Assembly (NCBI GenBank): GCA_963921825.1
Contig: OY997589.1
Span: forward strand, 2,356,001-2,420,000
Length of the DNA: 64,000 bases
Direction: 5' to 3'
Source: Erodium maritimum
Lineage: Eukaryota > Streptophyta > Magnoliopsida > Geraniales > Geraniaceae
Shown here one piece after another: positions 23,301 through 33,730 of the stretch (the stretch's first letter is position 1; each line of letters opens with the position of its first letter). The notes beneath the pieces are model-generated. The model was not told the origin of the DNA. It ran no database searches and worked only from the letters and a program-made list of their open reading frames with translations. A program made the translations under genes and the position numbers.

Positions 23301-24046
23301 TACACAGCAAAGGTCTCCATAGAAGAGAGGTTGAAAATAGAGGAAGGGATGGTACCTTCAAAACTATTATCACCCAGACTAAACTTCTTGACATTTGTGA
23401 GTTGGCCGAGAGAGTAAGGGATTCTTCCACCAAGACGATTTGAGCTCATGAAGAGATCCTGAAGAGATGATAGATTTCCAAGGGAAGAAGGAATGTTTCC
23501 AACAAGATTGTTGTTATGTAAATATAGTACCTTGAGGTTTGCCAAGAAACCAATGTGAGCAGGAATACTTCCCGAGAGATGGTTGCGACTCAAATCAAGT
23601 CCAACGAGGTTGATGCAGCCTGACAAGTTGGCAGGGATCCCCTCTACCAGAGAATTATTCCTCAAATTCAAACCCCGAAGCCTATGCAAACGCCCGAGCT
23701 CAGGAGGGATGTGGCCCGTGAAGCTATTGTTTTCGAGGACGAGGGTTCTGAGGAAGCTTAAGTTTCCAATGTGCGGGGATATGGAACCAGCCAATCTATT
23801 CGAGCCTAGGTCCAGAACAATGACCCTCTGGTGTCGATGACCACAGGTAACACCATTCCAATGGCAAAAATGGATGGAGTTATTCCACGAGGCCATGACA
23901 CCGAAAGAGTCATCTACTCTGGACTTGAATTCGAGCAATGCGAACCTATCAATCTCATTGCTACTAGCAATAACCGACGAATGACAGCAAAGCGAAAGAA
24001 GGAGAAGAAGATGGAGTAAGGCAAAAGATGAACCAAACAGAGTCAT
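20317..24046 (-). CDS. LRR receptor-like protein kinase, subfamily XII (copy 3 of 4), intron 1 carries a MITE
   Basis: The exons are 24046-21367, 20777-20428 and 20349-20317, giving 1020 aa. The start is the MTLFGSS methionine, ten codons inside the longest frame. Domains are as in copy 1: signal peptide with a leucine run (LLHLLLLLSLCC), LRRNT, about 21 LRRs, a transmembrane helix, and a kinase with a slightly changed glycine loop (GVGGFGSVYKG) and HCDLKPTN, so again non-RD. Exon 3 encodes IIHKRLVRDV, the most diverged tail of the four. Intron 1 is 589 bases, against 86-89 in the other copies, because of the 481-bp MITE at 20809-21289 plus its 9-bp duplication. If the intron were retained, translation would run out of the kinase domain before the activation segment is complete. 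Otherwise intact. Confidence 0.91.
20809..21289. mobile_element. Palindromic MITE in intron 1 of kinase copy 3
   Basis: The element begins GGGATAATTATCATTCCCAA and ends with the reverse complement, and its two arms of about 190 bases pair almost throughout (for example TCACGTGCACACTTGAGTGAC against GTCACTTAAGTGTGCACGTGA). It is flanked by an exact 9-bp duplication ATCAAATAA (20800-20808 and 21290-21298), as made by Mutator-type transposases. Copy 2 keeps the undisturbed target site in the same intron. Confidence 0.92.
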
Positions 24047-24424
24047 CTTTGTAGTTTTGTGTGTGGTGAGGCTCAATATGATTTCTGTAACATAACTATG
24101 GATCCCTTTTCATACATAATACACTTGAATTTGATATATACAAGTGTGGTTGAGCAAAACTTGTCCAGACAAATTAGCTGTAAAATGAACTGATGATACC
24201 ACCAAAGACTTGACTTCATCACCAAGTCAACCATATGAAGACACCAACAACACTTTTCCACCACCGTTTTGGTTGATTTTTTCAACCATCAGTGGACCAA
24301 GCTGTGTTTGATATGTACGAGACTTTCAATCAACACGACTTGTTGGTTGCTTTGAGAATCAACAAAAAGGGCTTGGTGTTTGAAAATCAACAAAAACGGC
24401 ACTGTATGTATGTTGTTCTTTGTA
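24047..24424. other. Upstream region of kinase copy 3
   Basis: A diverged version of the family promoter occurs near 24105-24160 (CATACATAATACAC, then AAGTGTGGTTGAGCAAAACTTG), but the TATA stretch is weaker than in copies 1, 2 and 4. No gene is seen in the rest. Confidence 0.45.
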
Positions 24425-24735
24425 GGGGTAATACCAGAAACTAACTAGTGTAAGAATGTATCGTTCAAAAACTGACTATAAATCAGTTAGTCGATCAAAT
24501 TAACACGGTAGACTTAAGATAATTGTTAGAAAGTAATATTTTCCGTTAGAAATGACAGAAACCGTTAGAAAAAACTTCAATAACTAACTGACATATGACT
24601 ATTTTAACTCAAAAACTAATGGTAAACTTGTTAGTTTTTCAGGTTTTTTTTACGTTTTCCGTCATCTCTAACGGAAAATGTTAGTTTGCGTAATTACCTT
24701 AAGTGTCTGTAGATAGTTTTTTATTTCAATAGTTA
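24425..24735. mobile_element. Partial MITE related to the element at 24981
   Basis: It begins GGGGTAATACCAGAAACTAACTA, close to the start of the outer element at 24981 (GGGATAAAACCAGGAACTAA), and shares its internal TTTCCGTTAGAAATGAC and AACGGAAAATGTTAG arms. The right terminus is missing. Confidence 0.6.
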
Positions 24736-24980
24736 AATAACCGTATGTTCTTTGAGGTTTTCCTTTATTGTATTTGTTTTAATAAAAACAAAAACAAAAC
24801 GAGTGTGATCTTCTTTGGTAATGCCTCGAGCTAATCCCTTTCGGGTATGCCATTTACCATTATATGTTCATGTTCACGTTCATGTTCAATGTCACTAGGA
24901 AATAGGAATGGCAAAAATGAATATTCATATGCATATAAAGAGCCAAGTAGGTGTACATACATGCAGTGTAGAATTAGATA

Positions 24981-25698
24981 GGGATAAAACCAGGAACTAA
25001 CTATTGTCGAGTTGTACCGCTCAAGAACTTGCTGCTGACTTTTTTGTCGATCAGAAACTCACGCTTGACTTAGGTATTTACTAAAAAGTAACTTTTTCCG
25101 TTACAAACTAACATTTTCCGTTAGAGATGACGGAAAATGTTAGGAAAAGCTGCAAAAACTAGGGATAACACCAGAAAACAACTATCGTTTGACTTCCTAG
25201 TACAAATCACAACTATAGACTTTCTTATCGTCCATAGTACACAGTTCCGTTAGTTAAATTACCACAAACCATGAATTCCGTCCAAAAACACGGAATATTC
25301 TGTGTTTTTGGATAGAATATTCCGTGTTTTGAACAGAATATTCCGGAATATTCCGTGTTTTCGGACAGAATTCATGGTTTGTGGTAATTTAACTAACGGG
25401 ATTGTGTACTATGGATGATAAGAAAGTCTATAGTTGTGATTTGTACTAAGAAGTCAAACGATAGTTGTTTTCTGGTGTTATCCCCCAAAACTAACAAGTA
25501 TACAGTTAGTTTTTGAGTTTAATAGTCATATTGCAGTTAATTCTTGAAGTTTTTCCTAACTTTTTTCGTCATCTGTAACGGAAAATGTTAGTTTGTGTAA
25601 TTACATTAAGTCAGGAGTGTGTTTCTGATCGACAAATAAGTCAGCAGCAAGTTCTTGAGATGTACAAGTCAGGGATAGTTAGTATCTGAAGTTTTTCC
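24981..25698. mobile_element. MITE with 9-bp target duplication, itself interrupted by a second MITE
   Basis: Exact AATTAGATA duplications flank the element (24972-24980 and 25699-25707). The terminal arms pair over about 90 bases, for example CTCAAGAACTTGCTGCTGAC near 25022 with its reverse complement near 25640-25665. Subtracting the nested insert (25162-25484 plus 9 bp) leaves an element of about 386 bp. Confidence 0.88.
25162..25484. mobile_element. Nested palindromic MITE (323 bp)
   Basis: It begins GGGATAACACCAGAAAACAAC and ends with its reverse complement. The arms, of about 150 bases, are nearly perfect inverted copies that meet at a centre full of GGAATATTCCG. The flanks are CAAAAACTA (25153-25161) and CCAAAACTA (25485-25493), an 8 of 9 match. 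High arm identity suggests it is young. Confidence 0.88.
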
Positions 25699-25855
25699 AA
25701 TTAGATATTAGTTGAAACTTATATTACAGACCTAATATGTATGGAATAGGAACCGTTATTCTAGGAATTAGCGAAAAAACACACTGAAATACTCATAAAA
25801 CAAATAAGTAATAGAAGCAATATTGAAATAGTGACCATGTAAAGGACTTGAATGA

Positions 25856-28800
25856 TCATGCGGCACGAACACGCCTCCTGGGTATGATCTGCATTTGTAA
25901 CTCGATATGATTAACACCTGCAGAATTCAAAACTTCAAAAATAAGAAATATATGAATTACAAACTACCTGACCTGTTTGTCCCTAATGAGAGTTAACTTA
26001 GCCAGAGCATCACTGATGTTCATTCTTTCTCTTGGTGAATCCTCCGAACACGCGATTCCAATACCAAATATCAGAACCAACGCCTCCATAACCTTCTGGT
26101 ATCTCTCATTGTCTCCAACATTGTCTTGTGCTTCTTGAACAAGTATTGTGTCTGCTATTGTAGCAACTTGGTCGGGCAAAGCTGTCTTGACATAGCTGCG
26201 AAGGTTTAGGTTGTTGTTAAACATGTCATCAGTAGGCCTTCTTGCAGTAAACATCTCGAGTAAAAGGATGCCGTAGCTATACATATCACCGTACGTTGAA
26301 ACCTCACTTCCAGTGCCATATTCTACAATCACACATAATAATTGATCAAATAACGAGTTTGATAATGGAAACATCATACTGTCATTAGCAAAATGTGCAA
26401 ATTATATATACCTGGAGCTGCATAACCGATTGTTCCTCTTAGTCCCGTGGTACTTGTTTGGCTTGTTGGAAAATTACCAGTGCTCTCGGAAAGAAACTTC
26501 ATCAACCCAAAGTCACCAACTTGAGCAGTCATTTCACCATTGAGAAGAATGTTGGTTGGTTTCAGATCACAATGCACAATGGGTGTTTGACCATATTGAC
26601 GATGTAGATAGTCCAACGCGCAAGCTATGTCGATTGCAATGGTTAGCCTTTGGAGAAAATTCAGCTTTCTTGTTGGCTCGTTTGTGCCATCTGATCCAGT
26701 ATCAAAGTGCAACCAATGATCAAGGTTTCCATTGCTCATGAACTCATAAACTATGGCTTTGAAATCATTCCCACGAGAATCGATGCTTGAACATGCAGTG
26801 ATAACTTTCACAAGATTTCGATGCCTAATGTTCCTCAAGGCATCACACTCGACTATGAAACTCCTAGACGCACCTCTTTGTTGAAGGTGAAACACTTTTA
26901 CAGCAACTATTTTCTGAGGATCTAGTAAAGTTCCTTTGTACACAGAACCATAACCCCCTGTCCCGATTAAATTAGTGGAAGAGAACCCTTCAGTGGCTCT
27001 AAAAAGAGTTTGGTATGACACTTGCAATAGAGAATTCTCGGAAGAACTTGTTGTAGCTCTCTTACTTTTCTTCTTCGACAACCAAAATATGAGTGAAATA
27101 AAGACCAGAACCAAAGCAAGTAATGAGAGAATAATACCGACGATGATCTTCAACTTCAAGGTCATTCCAATCTTCTTTCTATCTCCAGAAGTGCATATTG
27201 GAATATGAAGGCTTAGGGATTCTCCACATAACATACGGTTTCCCTGAACTGAAACTACACTTGCATTCTTGAAGATGCCTCCGCTAGGTAGCGAACCAGA
27301 AAAGTTATTGTAGGACAAGTCCAGATTTTCAAGGGCAAAGCTTCCCAAGAAATCCGGAACCTCTCCAGACAAATTATTATGAGAAAGGTTCAAGTCCTGC
27401 AAGCCTCGAAGAGAGACGAAAGATGATGGAATGACTCCATGAAAGAAATTCCCATCCAATTCAAGAGCCTGTAAACTTATGCAGCTACCTAAACTACTAG
27501 GGATCACACCCGTCAACAAGTTATCAGAAATATAAAGCCTTTCTAAATTATTCAGATTCCCAATTTCCACAGGGAGGGATCCAGACAACTTATTCCAAGA
27601 CAAGTCGAGTCCCTGTGATAAAGATGAGATGCTGAAAAGTGTTGATGGTATGGTGCCACTGATATTATTATCAGCAATGTATAATTGCAACAAAGATTGG
27701 CAGTTTCCTAAACTTGACGGGATGCTACCTTGAAGCTTGTTACCCTCTAAAAGAAGGCTTGTTAAATTTCCCAAGTTTCCGATAGAAGCTGGAATGTTTC
27801 CGGTGAACTCATTGTCCTGAAGTTCTAATGTATGGAGACTTCGAAGCTTTCCAATATCTTCTGGAATGCTACCGGACAATTGGTTGTTATATACTGAAAA
27901 TAGTTCCAAGCTTTCGAGGTTTGTAATACCAACCGGAAGTGTTCCACTTATTTGATTGAAACTAAAGTATAATCCTGTAAGTGTGGTGGATGACAAGTTG
28001 GCCAAAGAATGTGGTAATGTCCCCCCTAAATTGTTCTTCATTATTACCAGGGCTTTCAAATTGGTGGCATTAGTTAGAGTTGAGAGGAATCTCAAGTCTC
28101 CTTCCCTTCCACTTCCTAGCTTGTTTCCTCCTATGTTCAACAACTCAAGTTTGTGAAGGTTACCTAAACCCGGGACTTGTCCACTAAGCTCGTTTACGTG
28201 GAGAAATAAGTGTCGAAGATTCGAGGCATTGGATAATGAAGGAGGGATAATTCCAGTAAACGAGTTCTCATAAATACCGAAGTATTGAAGATTGGGAAAT
28301 AGGATGCCCAAATCTAAGGGAAGATTTCCATGGAGTCGGTTCAGATACACACCAAAGAGCTCCATAGAAGAGAGATTGAAAATGGAGGAAGGGATGGTAC
28401 CATCAAAACTATTCTCACCTAATCCGAACAAAGTGAGATTTGTGAGTTGGCCTAGAGTGTATGGGATTCTTCCACCAAGACGGTTTGAGGCAATGTGGAG
28501 TTTCTGAAGAGATGATAAATTCCCAAGGGAGGAAGGAATGTTACCTGTAAGATTGTTGTGATCTAAATATAGTACCTTGAGATTCATCAAGAAGCCAATC
28601 TCAGCAGGAATGATCCCAGAAAGAACGTTGCGACTCAAACTAATGTTAACTAGGTTGAGGCAGCTCGACAAGTTGGAAGGGATTCCCTCCACCAGTGAGT
28701 TATCTGACAAACTCAAAAGTTGAAGCCTTCGCAAACGACCGAGCTCAGGAGGGATTTGGCCGGTGAAGCTATTGTTTTGGAGGACGAGGTATCTGAGGAA

Positions 28801-29100
28801 GCTTAAGTTGCCAATGTGTGGAGATATCGAACCAACCAATCTGCTCGAGCTTAGGTCCAGGACGGTGACCCTCAGGTGCCTTAGACCACAAGTAACCCCA
28901 TCCCAGTGGCAAATATGGATGGAGCTATTCCATGAGGTCATGGCACCAAAAGGGTCATCTGTAACCCTGGACTTGAATTCGAGCAATGCTAACCGATCAA
29001 TCTCGTTGTTGTTAGCAATAACTGATGACTGATAGCTAAGCAAAAGAAGGAGATGGAGATGGAGATGGAGTAAGGCGAAAGATGAACCAAAGAGAGTCAT
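25856..29100 (-). CDS. LRR receptor-like protein kinase, subfamily XII (copy 4 of 4)
   Basis: The exons are 29100-26412, 26322-25973 and 25888-25856, giving 1023 aa. The start is the shared MTLFGSS methionine; the longer upstream frame runs through the promoter block and is not credible. The signal peptide has an extended LHLHLHLLLLL run encoded by a GGAGAT hexamer repeat (29049-29070). The rest follows the family: LRRNT, about 21 LRRs, a transmembrane helix and a non-RD kinase (GTGGYGSVYKG, VAVK, HCDLKPTN, DFG). Exon 2 ends CAG|GTCAGGTAG. Of two overlapping donors only the first keeps the frame into exon 3, which encodes IIPRRRVRAA. It is most like copy 1 at the C-terminus. No inactivating change is seen. 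Confidence 0.92.
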
Positions 29101-29260
29101 CTTGTAGTTGTGGGTGTGGTGAGGCTTGGTGTGGTTTCTGTAACACATGTATGGATCCATTTTATACACAATAATCCATCCAGTATGAACAGAGGTAGAA
29201 GATAGTACACTCCATCTTGACTGATACATGTGTGATCGAGCTCAACTTGTTCAGATTTTA
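29101..29260 (-). promoter_or_regulatory. Core promoter of receptor kinase copy 4
   Basis: TTTTATACACAATA (29160-29173) sits about 60-70 bases upstream of the ATG, followed by ATCCATCCAGTATGAAC and the ACATGTGTGATCGAGC block, matching copies 1 and 2. Confidence 0.55.
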
Positions 29261-29616
29261 TACATATACTAACAAAGACTTGACTTCATCTCTACTTGTT
29301 TTTCACTCTTGTAAGAGACAATTACTTGATAGGAACTGGCTAAGACAAGATGAGTCCTTACATTAACCACATAAAGAGCTTGCAACTACATAAATATATG
29401 TGGTTGTGGACTCGTTCCACTGTAGACATAATAAGAGACAATTAGTTGCAACTACATAAATATCTCGATGATATCTTTCCAACACTTCTTTACCACTCGA
29501 AAGTTGTTGTTTCACTTGTTTAGATATTCATCAATATGACCAAGAAGATGACAGAACTTAATCAGTGCTTGCCAAGATAGGTACTCGAATTCAAAATCAA
29601 ACCCCACTTATAATCA
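29261..29616. other. Spacer upstream of kinase copy 4
   Basis: AT-rich sequence with a small internal repeat (AAGAGACAATTA and CAACTACATAAATAT each twice between 29310 and 29465). No gene is seen. Confidence 0.4.
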
Positions 29617-29945
29617 TGTTAGAATATAACTATAATTGAGTCTTTAACTATCAGCTTAAACTTTTAGTTGAGTTGGTTCTCTAATATGGTATCAGAGCCT
29701 GATTCCTCACGGACACGGGTTCAAAACCCACTCTCTACAAAAATTATATTTCTTCTCTATTTATCAAATTTGTCCCCAAATGGGCTAGCTCTTATCATTC
29801 TTTTCAATTGGCTCATCTCTCTCTTCTAAATAATTCACCTCCAAACCCGTAAACGGGTTTGTCCGTGAGGGCGCGTGTTAGAATATAACTATAATTGAGC
29901 CCTCAACTATCAACTTAAGCTTTTAGTTAAGTTGGTTCTCTAATA
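29617..29945 (+). mobile_element. TRIM: miniature LTR retrotransposon (329 bp)
   Basis: Two direct repeats of 70 bases, both starting TGTTAGAATATAACTATAAT and ending TTGGTTCTCTAATA, lie at 29617-29686 and 29876-29945. Directly after the first comes TGGTATCAGAGCC, the initiator tRNA-Met primer-binding site. Directly before the second is a purine-rich GTGAGGGCGCG tract. The 189 bases between carry no coding capacity. This is the layout of a terminal-repeat retrotransposon in miniature, moved in trans by autonomous elements. The two LTRs differ at several positions. The target duplication is unclear. Confidence 0.85.
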
Positions 29946-30775
29946 CATAATAATAACCTAGGTTTTTTTTCATAAAAAAAAAACTATTTTTCTCTCGAAA
30001 AAAAAAAACTAAACCCTACTTTCATTAACATCAACTGCCGCTCCTTCTCCCTCCGCTGGTGACAGCCAGGTCAAGTGGCTTGTCATCGGTTGCGTCTTCT
30101 CCCACCCGTTCTCCTTCCTCACTTCTTCTCCCCCCTTTCCTCTTTTTCACAACTCTTCCTTTGCCACCGTGTGTGGTGGCTCAAAGCCAGCGTTGATCCG
30201 TTGCTCTGCTCTAGTCCATGAGGTGACTCGCCGGAGTTCGGGTTGTTGGTTTGGGAGGTGGCTTGTCGGGACCAAACCAAAGAAAGGAAGTGTGGATATT
30301 TATATATAAATACACTAGTATTTTTTTAAGAATGACAATCAATTTATAAACTTCATTATGGAAATGCTCAAACCAAAATAGTTTGCAAAATTAAGCCCTC
30401 AAAATTGAAAACAAAATCTAATATTGGATATAAATGTTTGATCATAGCAGAAAAAATGTGATGCAAACATATGAGAAATCCATTGAGCGTTCATTTGATA
30501 TCTCCTACTTCCCTTAATAAAAAAATCGAATTATTTTCGATTTCCATCCACGTCGGTACCAGTAGTAATTTTATTTTATTTTTTCATTAATTTTTCTCAT
30601 ATATTCGTTTAGAATTCAAACACGAAAAAACAATACATTATTATTGTATTTTACAAAAAAACTATATAAAAAAATACCTTTTTAAAATAGAATTATATTT
30701 GATTTGGTTTCTTTACCTTTTCAAAATAAAATTAAATAGTGAAGAGAGGTAACAAAAATAATTGGGGATTTGGAG
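29946..30775. other. Pyrimidine-rich spacer upstream of the HAD phosphatase gene
   Basis: A TCTCC-rich stretch (about 30045-30150) and an AT-rich stretch (30300-30720). The former may be the remnant of a retroposon leader. No TATA box stands out. The leader AGAGAGGTAACAAAAATAA just precedes the start codon of the next gene. Confidence 0.4.
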
Positions 30776-32487
30776 ATGCAGTCCACATCTGTAGCTTCCT
30801 TCCCCAGCAGCTCTTCTTACCCAATCCCTAACCTCCATCTTCTTCGTCCTCACCGTCTCCGCGCTAAAGCCAAGACCTTTCTCGCTCTCTCCTTCTCCTC
30901 CAACCAAACCCACTTCCCAAAACCCTACGCTCTCGATCTCTCCACCGCCACCAGCTGCAGCACCCAACACGACGACAAAATCAATTTCTCCTACCCAGTT
31001 CACGATCTGTCTCTGTTCCAGCAATTCTACTCGTCGGCCGATCCCAACGGTCCCTCCGAGCAAAACCCAGATCCTCGGAACCGGAGGGATCGAGAGGAGG
31101 AGAAGATCCAGAGCGAGAGTGGAGGTTTCGCGAACATGTGGTGGGCGGAGCTGAAGGCGGCGTTGGGGCAGAGGTTGAATGTCGAGGGGATTGTCTCGTC
31201 GGCGGCGGTGGTTCTCAGGGACCGGCATTTGCTGCTCCCGCACGTTTCGGTGCCGGACATTAGGTGCGTCGATTGGGTCGAGCTCCATAGGAGGGGTTTC
31301 AAGGGTGTTGTGTTCGATAAGGACAATACCATTACTGTTCCTTACTCTTTGACGCTTTGGGGTCCTCTCGGGGACTCTATTGATCGGTGCAAATCGGTGT
31401 TCGGTGACGATATCGCCGTCTTTAGCAACTCTGCTGGTAATTTCAGATTAGCCCATTTCGAAAATGTTTTGTTTTTAGTTGAAGTTCTGATTTGATCTGA
31501 TTAATTAGGGCTATTCGAGTATGATCGGAATGGATCGAAAGCCAGGCAGCTTGAAGCTGCAATTGGAATCAAAGTCATAAGGCATAGTAAGTGATAAAAG
31601 TCCCAACTTTTGGGGTCAAGTTAGTCAATTGGAGGATTTGTTGCTATCAGTTGTATAAATGTTAGCTCATTGTGTTGTTGATGCTCTATGAATTGATTTG
31701 GGTATCTTTGTGTCATGTTTTAGAGGTGAAAAAACCAGCTGGGAGTGCAGAAGAAGTTGAGGAACACTTTGGCTGTGATTCATCACAACTTATCATGGTA
31801 TATAAGATTGGGGTAATTTCATTAACGCACCCACTTTGACCTTTGTTTATCAATGACACACGGTAAAGGTCAGTGCATATCAATAACACACTGTTGCCTT
31901 TCGCTATCATCAAAAACCCACTCAAAAATTGGGTTTTCAGCCCGAAATCAGTGGTCTTTTATGCAAAACCCATCTTTTCAATGGTTTTTTGATGGTAGTG
32001 AAAGGTGACTGTGTCATTGATACGCACTTACCTTTACATTGTGATATGGATAACGAAATGTCAAAGTAGGTATGTAAATGATGTTTTTCTTGTAAGGTTT
32101 AGTGAAGCTCCATGAATCTTCCCTTTCGGGTTTTTTGCTTTTTTCGATGAATTATTTATGTTTGTGGCAGGTTGGGGATCGACCCTTCACTGACATTGTT
32201 TATGGGAACCGAAATGGGTTCTTGACTATTTTAACGGAGCCTCTGAGTCTTAGAGAGGAGCCATTCATTGTTAGGCTGGTTAGTATTATGTTTAAGTTCA
32301 TTTTAGTTATAGCACTTCAGTATATGATTGATTCAATTGTTTGGTTACTAATACTTAGTTGGAATTACAGGTTAGGAAACTCGAAACATCCCTCTTGAAG
32401 TATTGGGTTAGAAGAGGAAGGAAGCCTGCCGGCCACATTCTATTACCAGACCCCAATTGCTGTCTGAAAGATTCTCCACATTTGTAA
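30776..32487 (+). CDS. PGPP1: HAD phosphatase, PGPP1/YqeG-like (phosphatidylglycerophosphate phosphatase)
   Basis: Members of this family remove the phosphate of phosphatidylglycerophosphate, the last step of phosphatidylglycerol synthesis in plastids (and mitochondria). The exons are 30776-31436, 31509-31586, 31724-31797, 32171-32278 and 32371-32487, giving 345 aa, close to the Arabidopsis protein. The start is the ATG at 30776. Residues 1-50 are rich in Ser, Pro and Arg and look like a transit peptide. The catalytic motif VVFDKDNT has its two aspartates at about 181 and 183. AVFSNSAG is HAD motif II, and HKVKKPAG followed by VGDRPFTDIVYGNRNG gives motifs III and IV. The C-terminus KYWVRRGRKPAGH is typical. 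Intron 3 contains a MITE. The N-terminal third (60-120) is poorly conserved and acidic. Confidence 0.93.
31808..32095. mobile_element. MITE in intron 3 of PGPP1
   Basis: The left arm (GGGGTAATTTCATTAACGC, CACTTTGACCTTTG, TCAATGACACAC) pairs with the right arm (GTGTCATTGATACGC, ATGTCAAAGTAGG, GTAAATGATGTTTT). The same family, with the GTTATTCATC and GTGTTACTGATAA type core, occurs in introns of RHM1 (50533) and GAUT15 (63234). Edges are approximate. Confidence 0.65.
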
Positions 32488-32839
32488 GAAATATTTTGGA
32501 TCTATGGAAGGATTTTTTGTAGGTATCAGTTTGTTTTAGATTTTTTCTTAGGATATGCTTTGTGGGAACGGAATTAAATTCTAGTAATGATAACTTCATG
32601 TATGTTCTTTGGAAGCCTCATTGTGTTTATCACTGGCTATTTGATGTTTCCTTTGAATATCAATATAGTTGATATTCCTTGTTGCTTGGAGGAAGAAATT
32701 TTGATCTTGTTCTGTTAGTCGGTTTCTTATGTACGAAACCTTCACAAGAATGTGAGTTTCATTGTGTATTTGAAGTATGTTATTGGTTTTAAAGATTGAT
32801 TCATCTGTTAATGTCTTCCTGGGTTTGTCATTGTTTCAA
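32488..32839. other. 3' region of PGPP1
   Basis: Probable 3'UTR and terminator region, T-rich. I see no further gene. Confidence 0.4.
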
Positions 32840-33277
32840 GGGATAATGGCAAAAAAGTATCTTGAGGTATTCATTTTTTGTAACTTGTAGCCTTCTTTGA
32901 TAATGGCAAAAAATGTGGCATGAACTCTCTGTTTGTTGCACTGTGTATATTTGTTTCAAAATGACTATTTTACCCTTAAAATTTTAAAAATAATGTGAAA
33001 AACATAAATCCAAATTTTTGTATCCCTACGAAGAGAAACAAAATTTAGATTTTTTTTGATGTAAAAAATCATCATTTAGTCCTTAAATTAAGATTTTGAT
33101 TATTTTACCTTTAGCTATAATGTTTTAAAAAATAAATTGTAAGAGTAAAATTGTCATCTTCATACAAAGTGCAACAAAAAGACAAGTTTATTGCATTTTT
33201 ATTTTGCAATTGTCAAATAAAAGGGCTACGAGTTGCAAAAAAATGAATGTCTCAGCGTATTTTTCTGCGATTATCGC
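32840..33277. mobile_element. MITE of the GGGATAATTGCAAAAAAGTA family, copy 1
   Basis: It starts GGGATAATGGCAAAAAAGTA and ends with a mutated reverse complement (TTTTTCTGCGATTATCGC). Internal markers are TGTTTGTTGCACTGTGTA on the left and CAAAGTGCAACAAAAAGACA on the right. More diverged than the copies at 39-41 kb, and no target duplication remains. Confidence 0.8.
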
Positions 33278-33499
33278 TAGCTAGATTCAAATTGTTGATT
33301 TATCTCTAAAGATGGCTTAGAACAAATGGTTCATCATCTAATAGATTTGTTCGTTCCAAGATTGTGAAAATTACAAGTATTTATCGAAGTTATTCCTATC
33401 TAACGTAAGGCTACTTGATCGATATCAACCATATTACCAAAACTGATATTAGCTGCAGACAATTCAATGCATACAAATCAACTATCATCCAAAACTTGA

Positions 33500-33730
33500 T
33501 TCTATAAAGGGTCCTGAACTTGTCTCTTATTGCACTTTCTGTAATTTTATTTTAAAATGATGGTTTTGCCCTTTAAAAAATAACAAGTAAAAAACAAAAA
33601 AAAAGTCCAAAAAATTAATTAATCTTAATTTGCTTCCTGTCTGCGATTCCAAAGAACAAGAAAGGCATGAAAAGTCAGATTTTTATTTTTTTACTTCTGA
33701 AACAAATTCCCACAAAGTGCAACAATAATA
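33500..33730. mobile_element. MITE of the same family, core only (copy 2)
   Basis: It carries the CCTGAACTTGTCTCTTATTG start of the inner left arm and the CACAAAGTGCAACAA of the right arm, but both outer ends are missing. Confidence 0.6.

Noticed and set aside
26374..29229. Longer N-terminus for kinase copy 4 (43 extra residues) and copy 1 (19 extra)
   Set aside because: The extensions lie in the promoter/leader block conserved as DNA but not in frame across copies, and they would bury the signal peptide.
30713..31288. 191-codon minus-strand frame over PGPP1 exon 1
   Set aside because: Shadow of the HAD phosphatase first exon, whose catalytic motifs are on the plus strand.
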